From the NCBI RefSeq assembly GCF_031844685.1, contig NZ_CP134605.1, positions 3,802,001 through 3,866,000 of the forward strand: a stretch of 64,000 nt of DNA, written 5' to 3'. The notes under the pieces are model-generated. The model was not told the origin of the DNA. It saw only the letters and a list, made by a program, of their open reading frames with translations, and ran no database searches. Shown piece by piece: positions 17,838 through 25,754 of this stretch (positions within the stretch are counted from its first letter, which is position 1; each line of letters starts with the position of its first letter). The DNA comes from Streptomyces sp. ITFR-21. GTDB taxonomy: Bacteria; Actinomycetota; Actinomycetes; Streptomycetales; Streptomycetaceae. The translations under genes were made by a program, and so were the position numbers.

Positions 17838-19171
17838 GCACCCACGACTACGGCTCCGCCCCCGAGGGCGGCGAGTACGGCCCCGACGGCCAGGGCTACG
17901 GCTACGGCTGTCCGCCGGGGACCGGTCCCGGGCAGGGGTACGGCTACGACCCCGGCCAGGGGTACGGGTACGGCACCGGGCACCCGCAGGGCGGGGGCTA
18001 CCCCCCGGAGCCCGGCAGCGGGCAGCCGCCGCGGGACCCCGGGGCGTACGCGGTCCCGCCCGCCGCGGACCCCTGGGCCGGGCACGCGCCGGCCGGCCCC
18101 GACGGCCGGGCCGGCGGCGCCCAGCCGTGGGAGGCGGGCCCCGCCGGGTCCTGGGAGCACGCAGGACCGGGCGGCGGATACCCGTACGGCGCCCAGCAGC
18201 AGTGGTCCGAGCCGCCGTCGCAGCCGCACGCCTACGCCGACCCGCGGCAGCCGCAGCCGCACGCGTACGCCGACCCGCAGCCGTACGCCCCGGGCGGCAC
18301 CGAGCACACCGCGGTGCTGCCGGTGATCGAGGAGTCCGGGGCGTACGGGGGGACAGGGGAGACCGGAGAGGGGGCCGCCGCGTCCACCGACCCGCGGGCG
18401 CGGTCCGCCGCGCCGGTCCGCACCGGCTCGCCGGTCATCCCGCCCGGCATCCAGCCCGCCGGGCTGACCGCGGTCCTCGGGCTGCTGCTGGCCGGCGGCG
18501 CGGCGGTCGGCAAACCGGGGCTGGCCGTGGTCCTGGTGGCGCTGCAAGCGGTCACCGCGGCCGGCTGGTTCCGGCTGAACGGCATGTGGCCGGCCCGGCA
18601 GGGCATCGCGCTGGCCTTCCTGGGCGGCGTCACCGCCGACGTCGCGCTGCTCGCGGTGGACGGCGGGCACGGCCCGCTCGCCCTGGCCGGCACCCTCGGG
18701 GTGTGGCTGCTGCTGGTCCTGGTCCTCCAGCTGCGGCACCACGGCAGCCCGGACGAACGGCTCTCCTCGCTGACGGCGACCTCCGCCTCGACGCTGCTGG
18801 CCGTCCTCGCCGCCTGCTACCTGGCCACCGCCACCTCGGACGCGGGCACCGACCCGGTCGTGGTGGGCGCGGTCGCCGTCGCGGCGGCCACGGTGGTCCG
18901 CGCCCTGACGCTGCGGGCGCCGCTGGCCGCGTCGCTGCCGGCGGCGGTGGCCGCCGCGGCCGCGACCGGGGCGCTGACCGGCCCGGCCACCGGCTTCGGC
19001 GGTCCGCACGCCGCCCTGCTCGCCGCGGCGGCCGGCGCCTTCGCGCTGGTCGGCCTGCGGGTGGCCAGCTACGACTTCCCGTCCCGCTTCGTCCACTTCA
19101 CCGCGGGCGTCGCGCTCCCGCTCACCGCCGCCGCGCCCCTCGTCTACGTTCTGGGCCGCGCGCTGGGCTGA
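17834..19171 (+). CDS. Polytopic membrane protein with Gly/Tyr/Pro-rich N-terminus
   Basis: A 445-residue protein not assigned to a characterised family. The first ~190 residues are low-complexity with repeated QGYGYGTG/PGQGYGYD and PQPHAYADP motifs, presumably cytoplasmic and disordered. The remainder is strongly hydrophobic with about seven to eight membrane helices, for example TAVLGLLLAGGAAV and HGPLALAGTLGVWLLLVLVLQL. The ATG overlaps the stop of the MoaD-like gene. Similar Tyr/Gly-rich tails are common on actinomycete membrane proteins. No catalytic motif is visible. Confidence 0.8.
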   Translation: MSTHDYGSAPEGGEYGPDGQGYGYGCPPGTGPGQGYGYDPGQGYGYGTGHPQGGGYPPEPGSGQPPRDPGAYAVPPAADPWAGHAPAGPDGRAGGAQPWEAGPAGSWEHAGPGGGYPYGAQQQWSEPPSQPHAYADPRQPQPHAYADPQPYAPGGTEHTAVLPVIEESGAYGGTGETGEGAAASTDPRARSAAPVRTGSPVIPPGIQPAGLTAVLGLLLAGGAAVGKPGLAVVLVALQAVTAAGWFRLNGMWPARQGIALAFLGGVTADVALLAVDGGHGPLALAGTLGVWLLLVLVLQLRHHGSPDERLSSLTATSASTLLAVLAACYLATATSDAGTDPVVVGAVAVAAATVVRALTLRAPLAASLPAAVAAAAATGALTGPATGFGGPHAALLAAAAGAFALVGLRVASYDFPSRFVHFTAGVALPLTAAAPLVYVLGRALG

Positions 19172-19299
19172 CCTGGGCGTGAAACGGTTGGGCCGCGCCG
19201 GGAACCGTTCGGCGCCGCCGCCCGTCGAGCGTGTCGGGAGCAACGCTGCCGAGCTGTCGGTGAATGTAGGAGCGGGAACGAGCGGGAAGTGGCGGACGC

Positions 19300-19995
19300 A
19301 TGCGAGTGGCGCGGATAGTCCTGATCGTGGTGGTGATCCTCGGCGGTCTGTTCGTCGCGGCGGACCGGATCGCCGTCAACGTGGCCGAGAAGAAGGCCGC
19401 CGAGCGCGCCCGGAACAGCGAGGACCTGACGGCCGAGCCGAAGGTGTCCATCAAGGGCTTCCCGTTCCTGACCCAGGTGGCCGCCGGCAGGCTGCACGAC
19501 GTCACGATCACCGCCGACGACATCGCGGCGGGCGACGGCGGCCAGTCGGTGCGGATCGAGACCTTCCACGCCGACCTGCACGGGGTGAGGCTGTCCGGCG
19601 GCTTCAGCCGGGCGGTCGCCGACACCGCCGGCGGCAGCGCCTTCCTCACCTACGCCGACCTCACCAAGGCCGCCCCGTCCGGCATCTCCGTCTCCTACGG
19701 CGGTACCGACACAGCCGGCCGGCCCATGGTCAAGCTCACCGGCACCATCCTGAACGCGCGCCTGAGCGTCCTGAGTGAGCTGAGCGTGCAGGGCGGGGAC
19801 GGGATCCGGCTGCACGCCGAGGGGCTGCCGGAGGCGTTCACCGCGCTGGGCCTGGAGGACCAGGCACGGCAGGCGCTCGACTTCAGCACCCGGCTCAGCC
19901 ACCTGCCGGCCGGGATCGCGCTGACCGGGGTGACCACAAGTGCCGACGGCATAACCGTGGCCGCGGGCGGGAAGCATGTCGTTCTCGCCAATTGA
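19300..19995 (+). CDS. DUF2993 (LmeA-family) exported lipid-binding protein
   Basis: A 231-residue protein with one N-terminal membrane/signal helix (RIVLIVVVILGGLFVAADRIA) followed by a DUF2993 domain. Diagnostic features are PKVSIKGFPFLTQVAAGRLHDVTITADDI near residues 45-75 and SIKGFPF-type beta structure, as in the mycobacterial lipomannan-elongation factor LmeA and related phospholipid-binding proteins. It ends VAAGGKHVVLAN. The ATG at 19300 sits 9 nt after a GGAAGTGGCG stretch. A role in envelope lipid handling is inferred from the family only. Confidence 0.85.
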   Translation: MRVARIVLIVVVILGGLFVAADRIAVNVAEKKAAERARNSEDLTAEPKVSIKGFPFLTQVAAGRLHDVTITADDIAAGDGGQSVRIETFHADLHGVRLSGGFSRAVADTAGGSAFLTYADLTKAAPSGISVSYGGTDTAGRPMVKLTGTILNARLSVLSELSVQGGDGIRLHAEGLPEAFTALGLEDQARQALDFSTRLSHLPAGIALTGVTTSADGITVAAGGKHVVLAN

Positions 19996-20175
19996 GACGG
20001 CCGGTGAGACAGTCGGCACCGCGAGTGGCGGGACGGGCGGCCGGCCGGGCGGCGGGACGGCCGATCCGCAAGAGTGTTCGACTCCATAAGGCGGCACGCC
20101 ATATATTCGTACCGCCATTCGGACAATCCTGTCTCGCTATGTGATACGGCGGTGGCATCAGACGGTTCATTTCCC

Positions 20176-20181
20176 TACGAT
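20176..20181 (+). promoter_or_regulatory. -10-like TACGAT of the sulfur leader-peptide unit
   Basis: TACGAT lies 7 nt upstream of the GTG of a 26-codon leader peptide, which predicts transcription starting at or next to that GTG (a leaderless mRNA). No clear -35 is visible (TGGCAT at 20153-20158 at best). Confidence 0.6.
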
Positions 20182-20188
20182 CGGGACC

Positions 20189-20269
20189 GTGACACGACAG
20201 GCGGATCTCACCGAGCGGCGGGCAGTGGACCTCTGCCGTGTGGCCGCGATGCTCTGTCACATGCCCTAG
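20189..20269 (+). CDS. Cys-containing leader peptide upstream of the rhodanese gene
   Basis: A 26-codon ORF, GTG to TAG, not found by usual gene length cut-offs. Its product contains TERRAVDLCRVAAMLCHMP, which fits the actinomycete leader-peptide pattern RRHVDLCRV-x-LC found ahead of sulfur-assimilation genes. The two Cys codons (TGC, TGT) lie 7 codons apart near the end. The predicted leaderless start means ribosomes load directly at this ORF. In mycobacteria, Cys-rich leaderless ORFs upstream of the same rhodanese-DUF1416 gene pair are known cysteine-responsive attenuators. A similar attenuation role is inferred here. The rhodanese starts 158 nt further on. Confidence 0.82.
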   Translation: MTRQADLTERRAVDLCRVAAMLCHMP

Positions 20270-20427
20270 GGGCGGCAGCCCCCCGCGTCGCTGCGGGCCC
20301 CACGGCCCCGACGCCTCCTGTCTGCCCCGCCCTGGCCGTGCCTTCCCGCACGCACTCCCACACCACCGAGCACGCAGTCGCGCACGCCGCGGCACCGCAG
20401 ATCCGTACTGCCCCGGAGGAGAACAGC
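20270..20427 (+). promoter_or_regulatory. Leader region between the Cys peptide and rhodanese gene (possible attenuator)
   Basis: No ORF is supported here. The part just after the leader stop can form short GC hairpins (CCCGC/GCGGG around 20281-20296 and GGCCCC/GGGGCC-type pairings to 20310), which could be remodelled by a ribosome stalled in the leader. The region ends with GGAGGAGAA, the ribosome-binding site of the rhodanese. Confidence 0.45.
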
Positions 20428-21264
20428 ATGAGCCGCAGTGACGTCCTGGTGGACGCCGAATGGGTCGAGGCCCACATCGACGACCCCAAGGTGGTCATCG
20501 TCGAGGTCGACGAGGACACGTCGGCCTACGACAAGAACCACATCAAGAACGCGGTCCGGATCGACTGGAAGCAGGACCTGCAGGACCCGGTCCGGCGTGA
20601 CTTCGTCGACCAGGCCGGTTTCGAGGCGCTGCTGTCGGCCAAGGGCATCGCCAACGACGACACCGTGGTGCTCTACGGCGGCAACAACAACTGGTTCGCC
20701 GCGTACGCCTACTGGTACTTCAAGCTCTACGGGCACGACTCGGTCAAGCTGCTCGACGGCGGCCGCAAGAAGTGGGAGCTGGACTCCCGCGACCTGGTGG
20801 TGGCGGTTCCCGAGCGCGCCGCGACGACTTACCGGGCCAAGGCCCAGGACACCTCGATCCGCGCCTACCGCGACGACGTGGTGGCCGCGATCGGTTCGCT
20901 GAACCTGGTCGACGTCCGCTCGCCCGACGAGTTCTCCGGCAAGCTGCTGGCCCCCGCGCACCTGCCGCAGGAGCAGTCCCAGCGGCCCGGCCACGTGCCG
21001 AGCGCCCGCAACATCCCGTGGTCGAAGAACGCCAACGACGACGGCACCTTCAAGTCCGACGACGAGCTCGTCCAGCTCTACCAGGACGAGAGCGTCGACC
21101 TGGCCAAGGACACCATCGCGTACTGCAGGATCGGCGAGCGCTCGGCGCTCACCTGGTTCGTGCTGCACGAGCTGCTGGACCAGCCGAACGTCAAGAACTA
21201 CGACGGTTCCTGGACCGAGTACGGCTCGCTCGTCGGCGTGCCGATCGAACTCGGCGCCAACTGA
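20428..21264 (+). CDS. Thiosulfate sulfurtransferase (rhodanese, SseA/CysA2 type)
   Basis: A 278-residue two-domain rhodanese that transfers sulfane sulfur from thiosulfate to a thiophilic acceptor. The inactive N-terminal domain contains YGGNNNWFAAYAYWYFK; the C-terminal domain has the active-site loop AYCRIGERSALTW with the catalytic Cys. The ATG at 20428 has GGAGGAG 6 nt upstream. It follows a Cys-containing leader peptide and precedes DUF1416 by 37 nt, the same gene pair as in mycobacteria. Expression is probably tuned to cysteine supply. Some databases call this cysA, which should not be confused with the sulfate-transport ATPase. Confidence 0.93.
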   Translation: MSRSDVLVDAEWVEAHIDDPKVVIVEVDEDTSAYDKNHIKNAVRIDWKQDLQDPVRRDFVDQAGFEALLSAKGIANDDTVVLYGGNNNWFAAYAYWYFKLYGHDSVKLLDGGRKKWELDSRDLVVAVPERAATTYRAKAQDTSIRAYRDDVVAAIGSLNLVDVRSPDEFSGKLLAPAHLPQEQSQRPGHVPSARNIPWSKNANDDGTFKSDDELVQLYQDESVDLAKDTIAYCRIGERSALTWFVLHELLDQPNVKNYDGSWTEYGSLVGVPIELGAN

Positions 21265-21301
21265 CGCCGGACCGACCAAACAGAGGCGAGGACTGATCCG
21301 T

Positions 21302-21592
21302 ATGTGTGGAGCGAAGGCCGGCGGTCCCGATCTGGCGGGCGTCGACGTGGCAGGCGAGACGATCATCCAGGGTTCCGTGACCCGTGACGGCGAGCCGGTC
21401 AGCGGCTACGTACGGCTACTGGACGGCGGCGGCGAGTTCACCGCCGAGGTGCCCACGTCCGCCACCGGCCAGTTCCGTTTCTTCGCGGCTCCCGGGACGT
21501 GGACGCTGCGCGCCCTCGTTCCCGGCGCCACCGTGGACCGCACCGTCGTCGCCACCCAGGGCGCGCCCGCCGAGGTCGCCATCGCCATCTGA
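21302..21592 (+). CDS. DUF1416 protein
   Basis: A 96-residue actinobacterial protein starting MCGAKAGGPDLAGVD, with an invariant-looking Cys2, followed by a beta-sandwich-like sequence (GSVTRDGEPVSGYVRLLDGGGEFTAEV and FRFFAAPGTWTLRALVPG). Its function is unknown, but it is consistently paired with the rhodanese gene, which suggests a role in sulfane-sulfur transfer, perhaps through Cys2. GAGGCGAGGA lies upstream of the ATG. A strong terminator follows the stop codon by 18 nt, closing the sulfur unit. Confidence 0.88.
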   Translation: MCGAKAGGPDLAGVDVAGETIIQGSVTRDGEPVSGYVRLLDGGGEFTAEVPTSATGQFRFFAAPGTWTLRALVPGATVDRTVVATQGAPAEVAIAI

Positions 21593-21610
21593 GGCGCCCG
21601 GCCGCACGCC

Positions 21611-21645
21611 AGGGCCGCAACCCCGCGCAAGGGGGTTGCGGCCCT
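21611..21645 (+). terminator. Terminator of the rhodanese-DUF1416 unit
   Basis: Perfect 14-bp stem: AGGGCCGCAACCCC, a 7-nt loop, GGGGTTGCGGCCCT. A short T-containing stretch follows. It begins 18 nt after the DUF1416 stop. Confidence 0.88.
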
Positions 21646-21726
21646 TCGCGCTGCCGGCGTACCGGCCCTTGCCCGGCCGCCCGCTGAGCGGGTGCTGCCG
21701 GAGCCGTGCCGACGTACCGTGGAAGC

Positions 21727-22020
21727 GTGTTCGTGCGCCGTCGTCGTTGGTACTTCGTCATGATGGGCACCTGTGCCGTGCTCTTCATCCTGGCGTGGTC
21801 GGTCGTGCGCCTGTGGTCGGTGCCGGCGGCCATCGCGATGTGCCTGGTCGCGATGGTGATTCCGCCCGCCGCGGCGATCGTGGCCAACCGGCGCGGGCCC
21901 GAGGACCACTGGTGGGACGAGGAGTCAGGGGACGCGCAGTCGGACGCGTGGTGGGCCGAGCTGGAGGGCCGCAAGCGGTCCGGGAACCCCAAGGACCCGG
22001 ACGACCGGCGCGAGCGGTAG
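21727..22020 (+). CDS. DUF3099 small membrane protein
   Basis: A 97-residue protein with two membrane helices (YFVMMGTCAVLFILAWSVVRLW and IAMCLVAMVIPPAAAIV) between an Arg-rich start (RRRRWYFV) and an acidic Trp-rich tail (EDHWWDEES, DAWWAELEGRKR). This matches the actinobacterial DUF3099 pattern. TACCGT (21715-21720) sits 6 nt before the GTG at 21727, predicting a leaderless mRNA; no Shine-Dalgarno is present. The function is unknown. Confidence 0.83.
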   Translation: MFVRRRRWYFVMMGTCAVLFILAWSVVRLWSVPAAIAMCLVAMVIPPAAAIVANRRGPEDHWWDEESGDAQSDAWWAELEGRKRSGNPKDPDDRRER

Positions 22021-22105
22021 TCGGTGCGGGCGTACGGGACGCGAGCGGTGGTCGGCGCGGGCGTACGGGAGAGGTGACCCCGGTGTGCGGCGGGACGCGT
22101 ACGGT

Positions 22106-22169
22106 GCGGGCCGCCCCGGTGTCCGGCCGGATCCGTACCGGGCGGGCTGCCCCGGTGTCCGGCCGGATC
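22106..22169. repeat. 28-bp direct repeat, two copies
   Basis: Copies at 22106-22133 and 22142-22169 differ at one base and have a 36-bp period. The second copy runs into the stop codon of the DsrE gene. A weaker partial copy lies before them. Purpose unknown; possibly a local duplication. Confidence 0.75.
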
Positions 22170-22530
22170 AGTAGACGAGCGCCTGGACGCCGTCGGGCAT
22201 GATCTCGCTGAGAAACACCTGCGCGCCCGCGATCCTTACCCCCGCGATGACGTCCTTCTCGCCGATGTCCCGGCGGGCCGCGCACTGCGTGCACAGGGTG
22301 ACCCGCCCCGCCCCCAGGACCGAGTCCAGCAGGTCCGGCAGCGGCGCCGCGTGCGGCAGCTCGAACCGCGCGGCCCGGCCCGGCAGCGCGAACCACGCGG
22401 CCTCGCCGGTCAGCCACAAGGACACCTCGACCCCGCTGGCGACGGCGACCGCCGCCACCGTGAACGCCTGGGAGCAGCGCTCGGGGGCGTCCGACCCCGC
22501 CGTCACCTTGATCACGAGCTTGTTCGCCAT
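22168..22530 (-). CDS. DsrE-family protein
   Basis: A 120-residue DsrE/DsrF-like protein (MANKLVIKVTAG start). It has the Rossmann-like DsrE core with AFTVAAVAVASGVEVSLWLTGEAAWFA and a Cys pair VTLCTQCAARRDIGEKD, followed by GVRIAGAQVFLSEIMPDGVQALVY. Such proteins handle sulfur relay or bind small molecules; the Cys residues here could carry sulfur. On the minus strand TAGGCT lies 6 nt ahead of the ATG, so the transcript is probably leaderless. It is divergent from the lipoprotein gene at 22606 and close to the rhodanese unit, suggesting sulfur metabolism. Confidence 0.87.
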   Translation of the reverse strand: MANKLVIKVTAGSDAPERCSQAFTVAAVAVASGVEVSLWLTGEAAWFALPGRAARFELPHAAPLPDLLDSVLGAGRVTLCTQCAARRDIGEKDVIAGVRIAGAQVFLSEIMPDGVQALVY

Positions 22531-22536
22531 GGCCAC

Positions 22537-22556
22537 AGCCTAGGCGGTGATATAAA
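22537..22556. promoter_or_regulatory. Back-to-back promoter elements for DsrE and lipoprotein genes
   Basis: On the minus strand TAGGCT (22537-22542) is 6 nt from the DsrE start; on the plus strand TATAAA (22551-22556) precedes the lipoprotein gene. The -10 elements are 8 nt apart, so the two promoters must overlap and may compete. Confidence 0.5.
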
Positions 22557-22605
22557 GCAGATCCGTGTGCACCGCACACCTGCACGTCGTCGCCCGGGGG
22601 GCCTG

Positions 22606-23361
22606 GTGGATCACAACGACGGCGGCCCGCGCCGCCGCCGCGGCGGGCTGCTCGCCGGAGTCGGCCTGGCCGTGCTGGCGGCCGTCACCGCGGGGACGGT
22701 GGCCGCGTGCGGCCCGTCGTCCCCGGGGCACACGGGCGCGGAGCGCGCGGACGCGGCGACGGCGGCCGGCACCCCGGAGGCGCCCGCGCCGTCCGCCACC
22801 GGCCCGGCACGGGACGAACCCGCGGCGGCCGGCGCCTCGGCCGCCGCCCGCGGCGGCGGACACGTGACCGGCGGTGTGCACAGCGGCGACCTGCGGTACT
22901 TCCTGCTCCCCCCGCCCGCGGACGCCGACGTGACCGGTGACCGGGCCGGCTCGCCGCTCACCGCCGACGACATCGCCGCCACCGCGCCCGACGACTCCGC
23001 GGCCCGCGGCGAGCTGCGCACGTACGGCTTCCGCGCCGGCGCCTACCGCACGTATTCGACCGCGGACGGGATCTTCGAGGTCACCGTCAAACTGATCCGC
23101 CTCGGCACCCCCGCCGACGCCGCCGCGTACTACGCCGCCCACTCCTACGAGGGCGCCGCCATTCCCCTGGCCACGGACTTCCCCGCCCGCGCGTACGACC
23201 TGGCGTCCGGCTCCGCCGAGAGCACCGACACCGTGCTGGCCGTCTCCTACCAGGGCGACACCCAGATCATCCTCACCGTGACCGGCGGCGGGAGCCGGTC
23301 CCGCGCCCAGCTGCCGTCCTTGCTGGCCGCCCAGCACCGGCGCCTGGAGTCGGGCCGCTGA
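22606..23361 (+). CDS. Exported lipoprotein of unknown function
   Basis: A 251-residue protein. The N-terminus has RRRRGG, then a hydrophobic segment LLAGVGLAVLAAVTAGT and a lipobox VAAC, so it is predicted to be lipid-anchored outside the cell. A Pro/Ala/Gly-rich tether follows, then a folded domain with DLRYFLLPPPADAD, EVTVKLIRLGTPADAAAYYAAHSYEG and VSYQGDTQIILTVTGG. The GTG at 22606 follows a G-run; an alternative GTG at 22567 lies 10 nt after TATAAA and would add 13 residues as a nearly leaderless start. No enzyme motif is visible. Confidence 0.78.
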   Translation: MDHNDGGPRRRRGGLLAGVGLAVLAAVTAGTVAACGPSSPGHTGAERADAATAAGTPEAPAPSATGPARDEPAAAGASAAARGGGHVTGGVHSGDLRYFLLPPPADADVTGDRAGSPLTADDIAATAPDDSAARGELRTYGFRAGAYRTYSTADGIFEVTVKLIRLGTPADAAAYYAAHSYEGAAIPLATDFPARAYDLASGSAESTDTVLAVSYQGDTQIILTVTGGGSRSRAQLPSLLAAQHRRLESGR

Positions 23362-23566
23362 TCCCGCGGGACCGCCGGCCCCGTCGGCCGGGGGCCCGTC
23401 GTCCCGCGCACCGGCCGCGTACCGCGCGGGCGGCGGTGGCGGCGACCGCGCCGGCGGCGTACCGGCGGCGTACCGGCGGCCGGCCAGGGCTGGCCGCGCC
23501 GGTGCCGGGGCCGCGCACTAGACTTGTGCGCGGCCCCGACCGCCTGCCCGCCCTAGGAGCACGTCC

Positions 23567-23671
23567 GTGGAAATCCAGTACTACTTCGACGCTCTGCTCG
23601 TGCTGATCTGCGTGGGCATCGCCCTGTTCGCGTTCTACGCGGTGAAGAAGCTCTACCAGGGCCAGCGCTGA
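23567..23671 (+). CDS. 34-residue single-pass membrane peptide
   Basis: A very short ORF, GTG to TGA, with GGAG 7 nt upstream. The product starts VEIQYYFDAL, has one helix LLVLICVGIALFAFYAV, and ends with basic KKLYQGQR. The stop is one base before the ATG of the nitrobindin-like gene, so the two are in one transcript and probably coupled. The charge pattern suggests N-out/C-in insertion. The codon use is typical of real genes (GC-rich third positions). Function unknown; it may be a small regulatory membrane protein. Confidence 0.78.
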   Translation: MEIQYYFDALLVLICVGIALFAFYAVKKLYQGQR

Positions 23672-23672
23672 C

Positions 23673-24236
23673 ATGATCGAGATCCCATCCGACCTGCACC
23701 CCGAGCTGGTGCCGCTGGCCTTCCTGCTCGGACGCTGGACGGGCGCGGGTGTGCACGACTTCCCCGGTGCCGAGAAGTGCAACTTCGGGCAGGAGGTCGT
23801 CTTCACCCACGACGGCCGCCCCTTCCTGGAGTACGCCTCGCACACCTGGGTGCTGGACGCGGACGGCAAGAAGGTCCGCCCGCTGGAGAACGAGACCGGC
23901 TACTGGCGGATCGACGCCGAGCGCAAGGTCGACGTGACCACCACCCGCGACGAGGGCGTGGTGGAAATCTGGACCGGTGAGCTGGCCGAGGGCAAGCCGC
24001 AGATCGACCTGGTGACGGACGCGGTGGCCCGGCTGCCGGTCGCCTCCGCGTACAGCGGCGGCAAGCGGCTGTACGGGTACGTGAACAGCGACCTGATGTG
24101 GGTGGGCGAGAAGAGCACCCCGGAGGTGCCGCTGCGCCCGTACATGTCGGCCCACTTGAAGAGGGTGGTGGACCCGCGGGAGTGGGCCGCCGACCTCAAG
24201 GACCTTCCCGACGACGGAATCGCCTTCTTCAAGTAA
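23673..24236 (+). CDS. Nitrobindin-like (FABP-family) heme protein
   Basis: A 187-residue beta-barrel protein of the nitrobindin family. The N-terminal signature LLGRWTGAG fits GxWxGxG, and the second half has GYWRIDAERKVDVTTTRDEGVVEIWTG and MSAHLKRVVDP. In known nitrobindins a His near the C-terminus binds heme; a His is present in SAHLKR. Expected role: binding NO or isomerising peroxynitrite. It directly follows the 34-residue membrane peptide and is 20 nt before nur, which has its own start signal. Confidence 0.88.
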   Translation: MIEIPSDLHPELVPLAFLLGRWTGAGVHDFPGAEKCNFGQEVVFTHDGRPFLEYASHTWVLDADGKKVRPLENETGYWRIDAERKVDVTTTRDEGVVEIWTGELAEGKPQIDLVTDAVARLPVASAYSGGKRLYGYVNSDLMWVGEKSTPEVPLRPYMSAHLKRVVDPREWAADLKDLPDDGIAFFK

Positions 24237-24256
24237 GCCCGACCTACACTGGTCGG

Positions 24257-24709
24257 GTGGCGACCACCGACTGGAAGAGCGATCTGCGGCAGCGCGGCTA
24301 CCGGCTGACCCCGCAGCGGCAACTGGTCCTGGAGGCTGTCGGCACCCTGGAGCACGCGACGCCGGACGGCATCCTGTGCCAGGTGCGCAAGACGGCCTCC
24401 GGCGTGAACATCTCGACCGTCTACCGCACCCTCGAGCTGCTGGAGGAGCTGGGCCTGGTCACCCACGCCCACCTCGGCCACGGCGCCCCCACATACCACC
24501 TCGCGGACCGGCACGACCACATGCACCTGGTGTGCCGGGACTGCGACTCGGTCACCGAGGCCGACGTGGAACTGGCCGCGCCGCTGAAGGACGGGCTGCG
24601 CGCGCGGTTCGGCTTCGAGACCGACATGAAGCACTTCGCGATCTTCGGACGCTGCCGCGACTGCGCCCGCAAGGCCGAGCAGGCATCCGGCGAGCGGCCG
24701 GACGCCTGA
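24257..24709 (+). CDS. nur: Nur, nickel-responsive Fur-family repressor
   Basis: A 150-residue Fur-family regulator. The sequence LRQRGYRLTPQRQLVLEAV and VNISTVYRTLELLEELGLV form the DNA-binding domain, and the metal-binding part has HGAPTYHLADRHDHMHLVCRDC and FGRCRDC. It matches Streptomyces Nur (TDWKSDLRQRGYRLTPQRQ start), which represses nickel uptake and the iron superoxide dismutase gene when nickel is present. TACACT (24245-24250) is 6 nt from the GTG at 24257, predicting a leaderless mRNA; an in-frame extension to 24098 overlaps the previous gene and is rejected. Confidence 0.95.
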   Translation: MATTDWKSDLRQRGYRLTPQRQLVLEAVGTLEHATPDGILCQVRKTASGVNISTVYRTLELLEELGLVTHAHLGHGAPTYHLADRHDHMHLVCRDCDSVTEADVELAAPLKDGLRARFGFETDMKHFAIFGRCRDCARKAEQASGERPDA

Positions 24710-24729
24710 CGAGTCGTACGCTTGACGGC

Positions 24730-25698
24730 ATGACGAAGAGCCCTTTGCTGTCGCTGCACGGCGCCGTCCCCGCAGAAGGCCCTGACGAGGGGGTCGCCGC
24801 GCATTACGGCGACCTCTTCCGCGAGCAGCGCGCGCTCGCCGGCGGAAGCGGGTTCGTCGACCTGTCGCACCGCGGTGTGGTGACGGTCGGCGGCGCGGAC
24901 CGGCTCGCCTGGCTGCACCTGCTGCTCACCCAGCATGTGGAGAACCTCGCGCCGCGGACTGCGACCGAGTCGCTGATCCTCTCGGCGCACGGCCACATCG
25001 AGCACGCCCTCTACCTGGTGGACGACGGCGCCACCACCTGGATGCACGTCGAACCCGGCACCGAGGAAGCGCTGCTCGGCTACCTGGAAAGCATGAAGTT
25101 CTTCTACCGGGTGGACATCGCGGACGCCACCGACCGGTACGCGGTGGTCTTCCTGCCGGCCGGCTCCATCACCGCCGTGCCCGCCGAGTGGCCGGTGCGG
25201 GAGACCGCGTACGGCCGGGACGTCTTCGTGCCCCGCGACCGGCTGGAGTCCTTCGCCGCCGCGTCCGGACCGGCGATCGGCGTCCTCGCGTACGAGGCGC
25301 TGCGGATCGAGGGGCACCGGCCGCGGCTGGGCCTGGAGACCGACCACCGGACGATCCCGCACGAGCTGGGCTGGCTGGACTCCGCGGTGCACCTGCAAAA
25401 GGGCTGCTACCGCGGGCAGGAGACGGTCGCCCGGGTCCACAACCTGGGACGTCCGCCGCGCCGGCTGGTCTTCCTGCACCTGGACGGCAGCGAGGTGCAC
25501 CTGCCCGCGCACGGCGCCCCGGTGCGCATCGCCGAGGAGGGCGCGGACGGGCGCGCGGTCGGCTTCATCACGTCCTCGGCCCGGCACTGGGAGCTGGGCC
25601 CGATCGCGCTGGCACTGGTGAAGCGGAACACCCCGGAGGGGGCGACGCTGCTGGCCGAGGAGACGGCGGCGGCGCAGGAGACGGTGGTGGCGCCCTAA
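24730..25698 (+). CDS. ygfZ: YgfZ/GcvT-family folate-binding protein (Fe-S maturation type)
   Basis: A 322-residue folate-binding protein related to the T-protein of glycine cleavage. The YgfZ signature is seen as LQKGCYRGQETVARV, with the conserved Cys, and N-terminal GFVDLSHRGVVTVGGADRLAWLHLLLTQ. YgfZ proteins help assemble or repair some Fe-S enzymes with folate. TACGCT (24717-24722) lies 7 nt before the ATG at 24730, so the mRNA is probably leaderless. It follows nur by 20 nt. An Ala/Glu-rich tail (EETAAAQETVVAP) closes the protein. Confidence 0.92.
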   Translation: MTKSPLLSLHGAVPAEGPDEGVAAHYGDLFREQRALAGGSGFVDLSHRGVVTVGGADRLAWLHLLLTQHVENLAPRTATESLILSAHGHIEHALYLVDDGATTWMHVEPGTEEALLGYLESMKFFYRVDIADATDRYAVVFLPAGSITAVPAEWPVRETAYGRDVFVPRDRLESFAAASGPAIGVLAYEALRIEGHRPRLGLETDHRTIPHELGWLDSAVHLQKGCYRGQETVARVHNLGRPPRRLVFLHLDGSEVHLPAHGAPVRIAEEGADGRAVGFITSSARHWELGPIALALVKRNTPEGATLLAEETAAAQETVVAP

Positions 25699-25754
25699 GG
25701 GGCGGTGGCCAGGGCCTGCCGTGTGGATCTGCGCGGCGATCCGAACGACAGACC

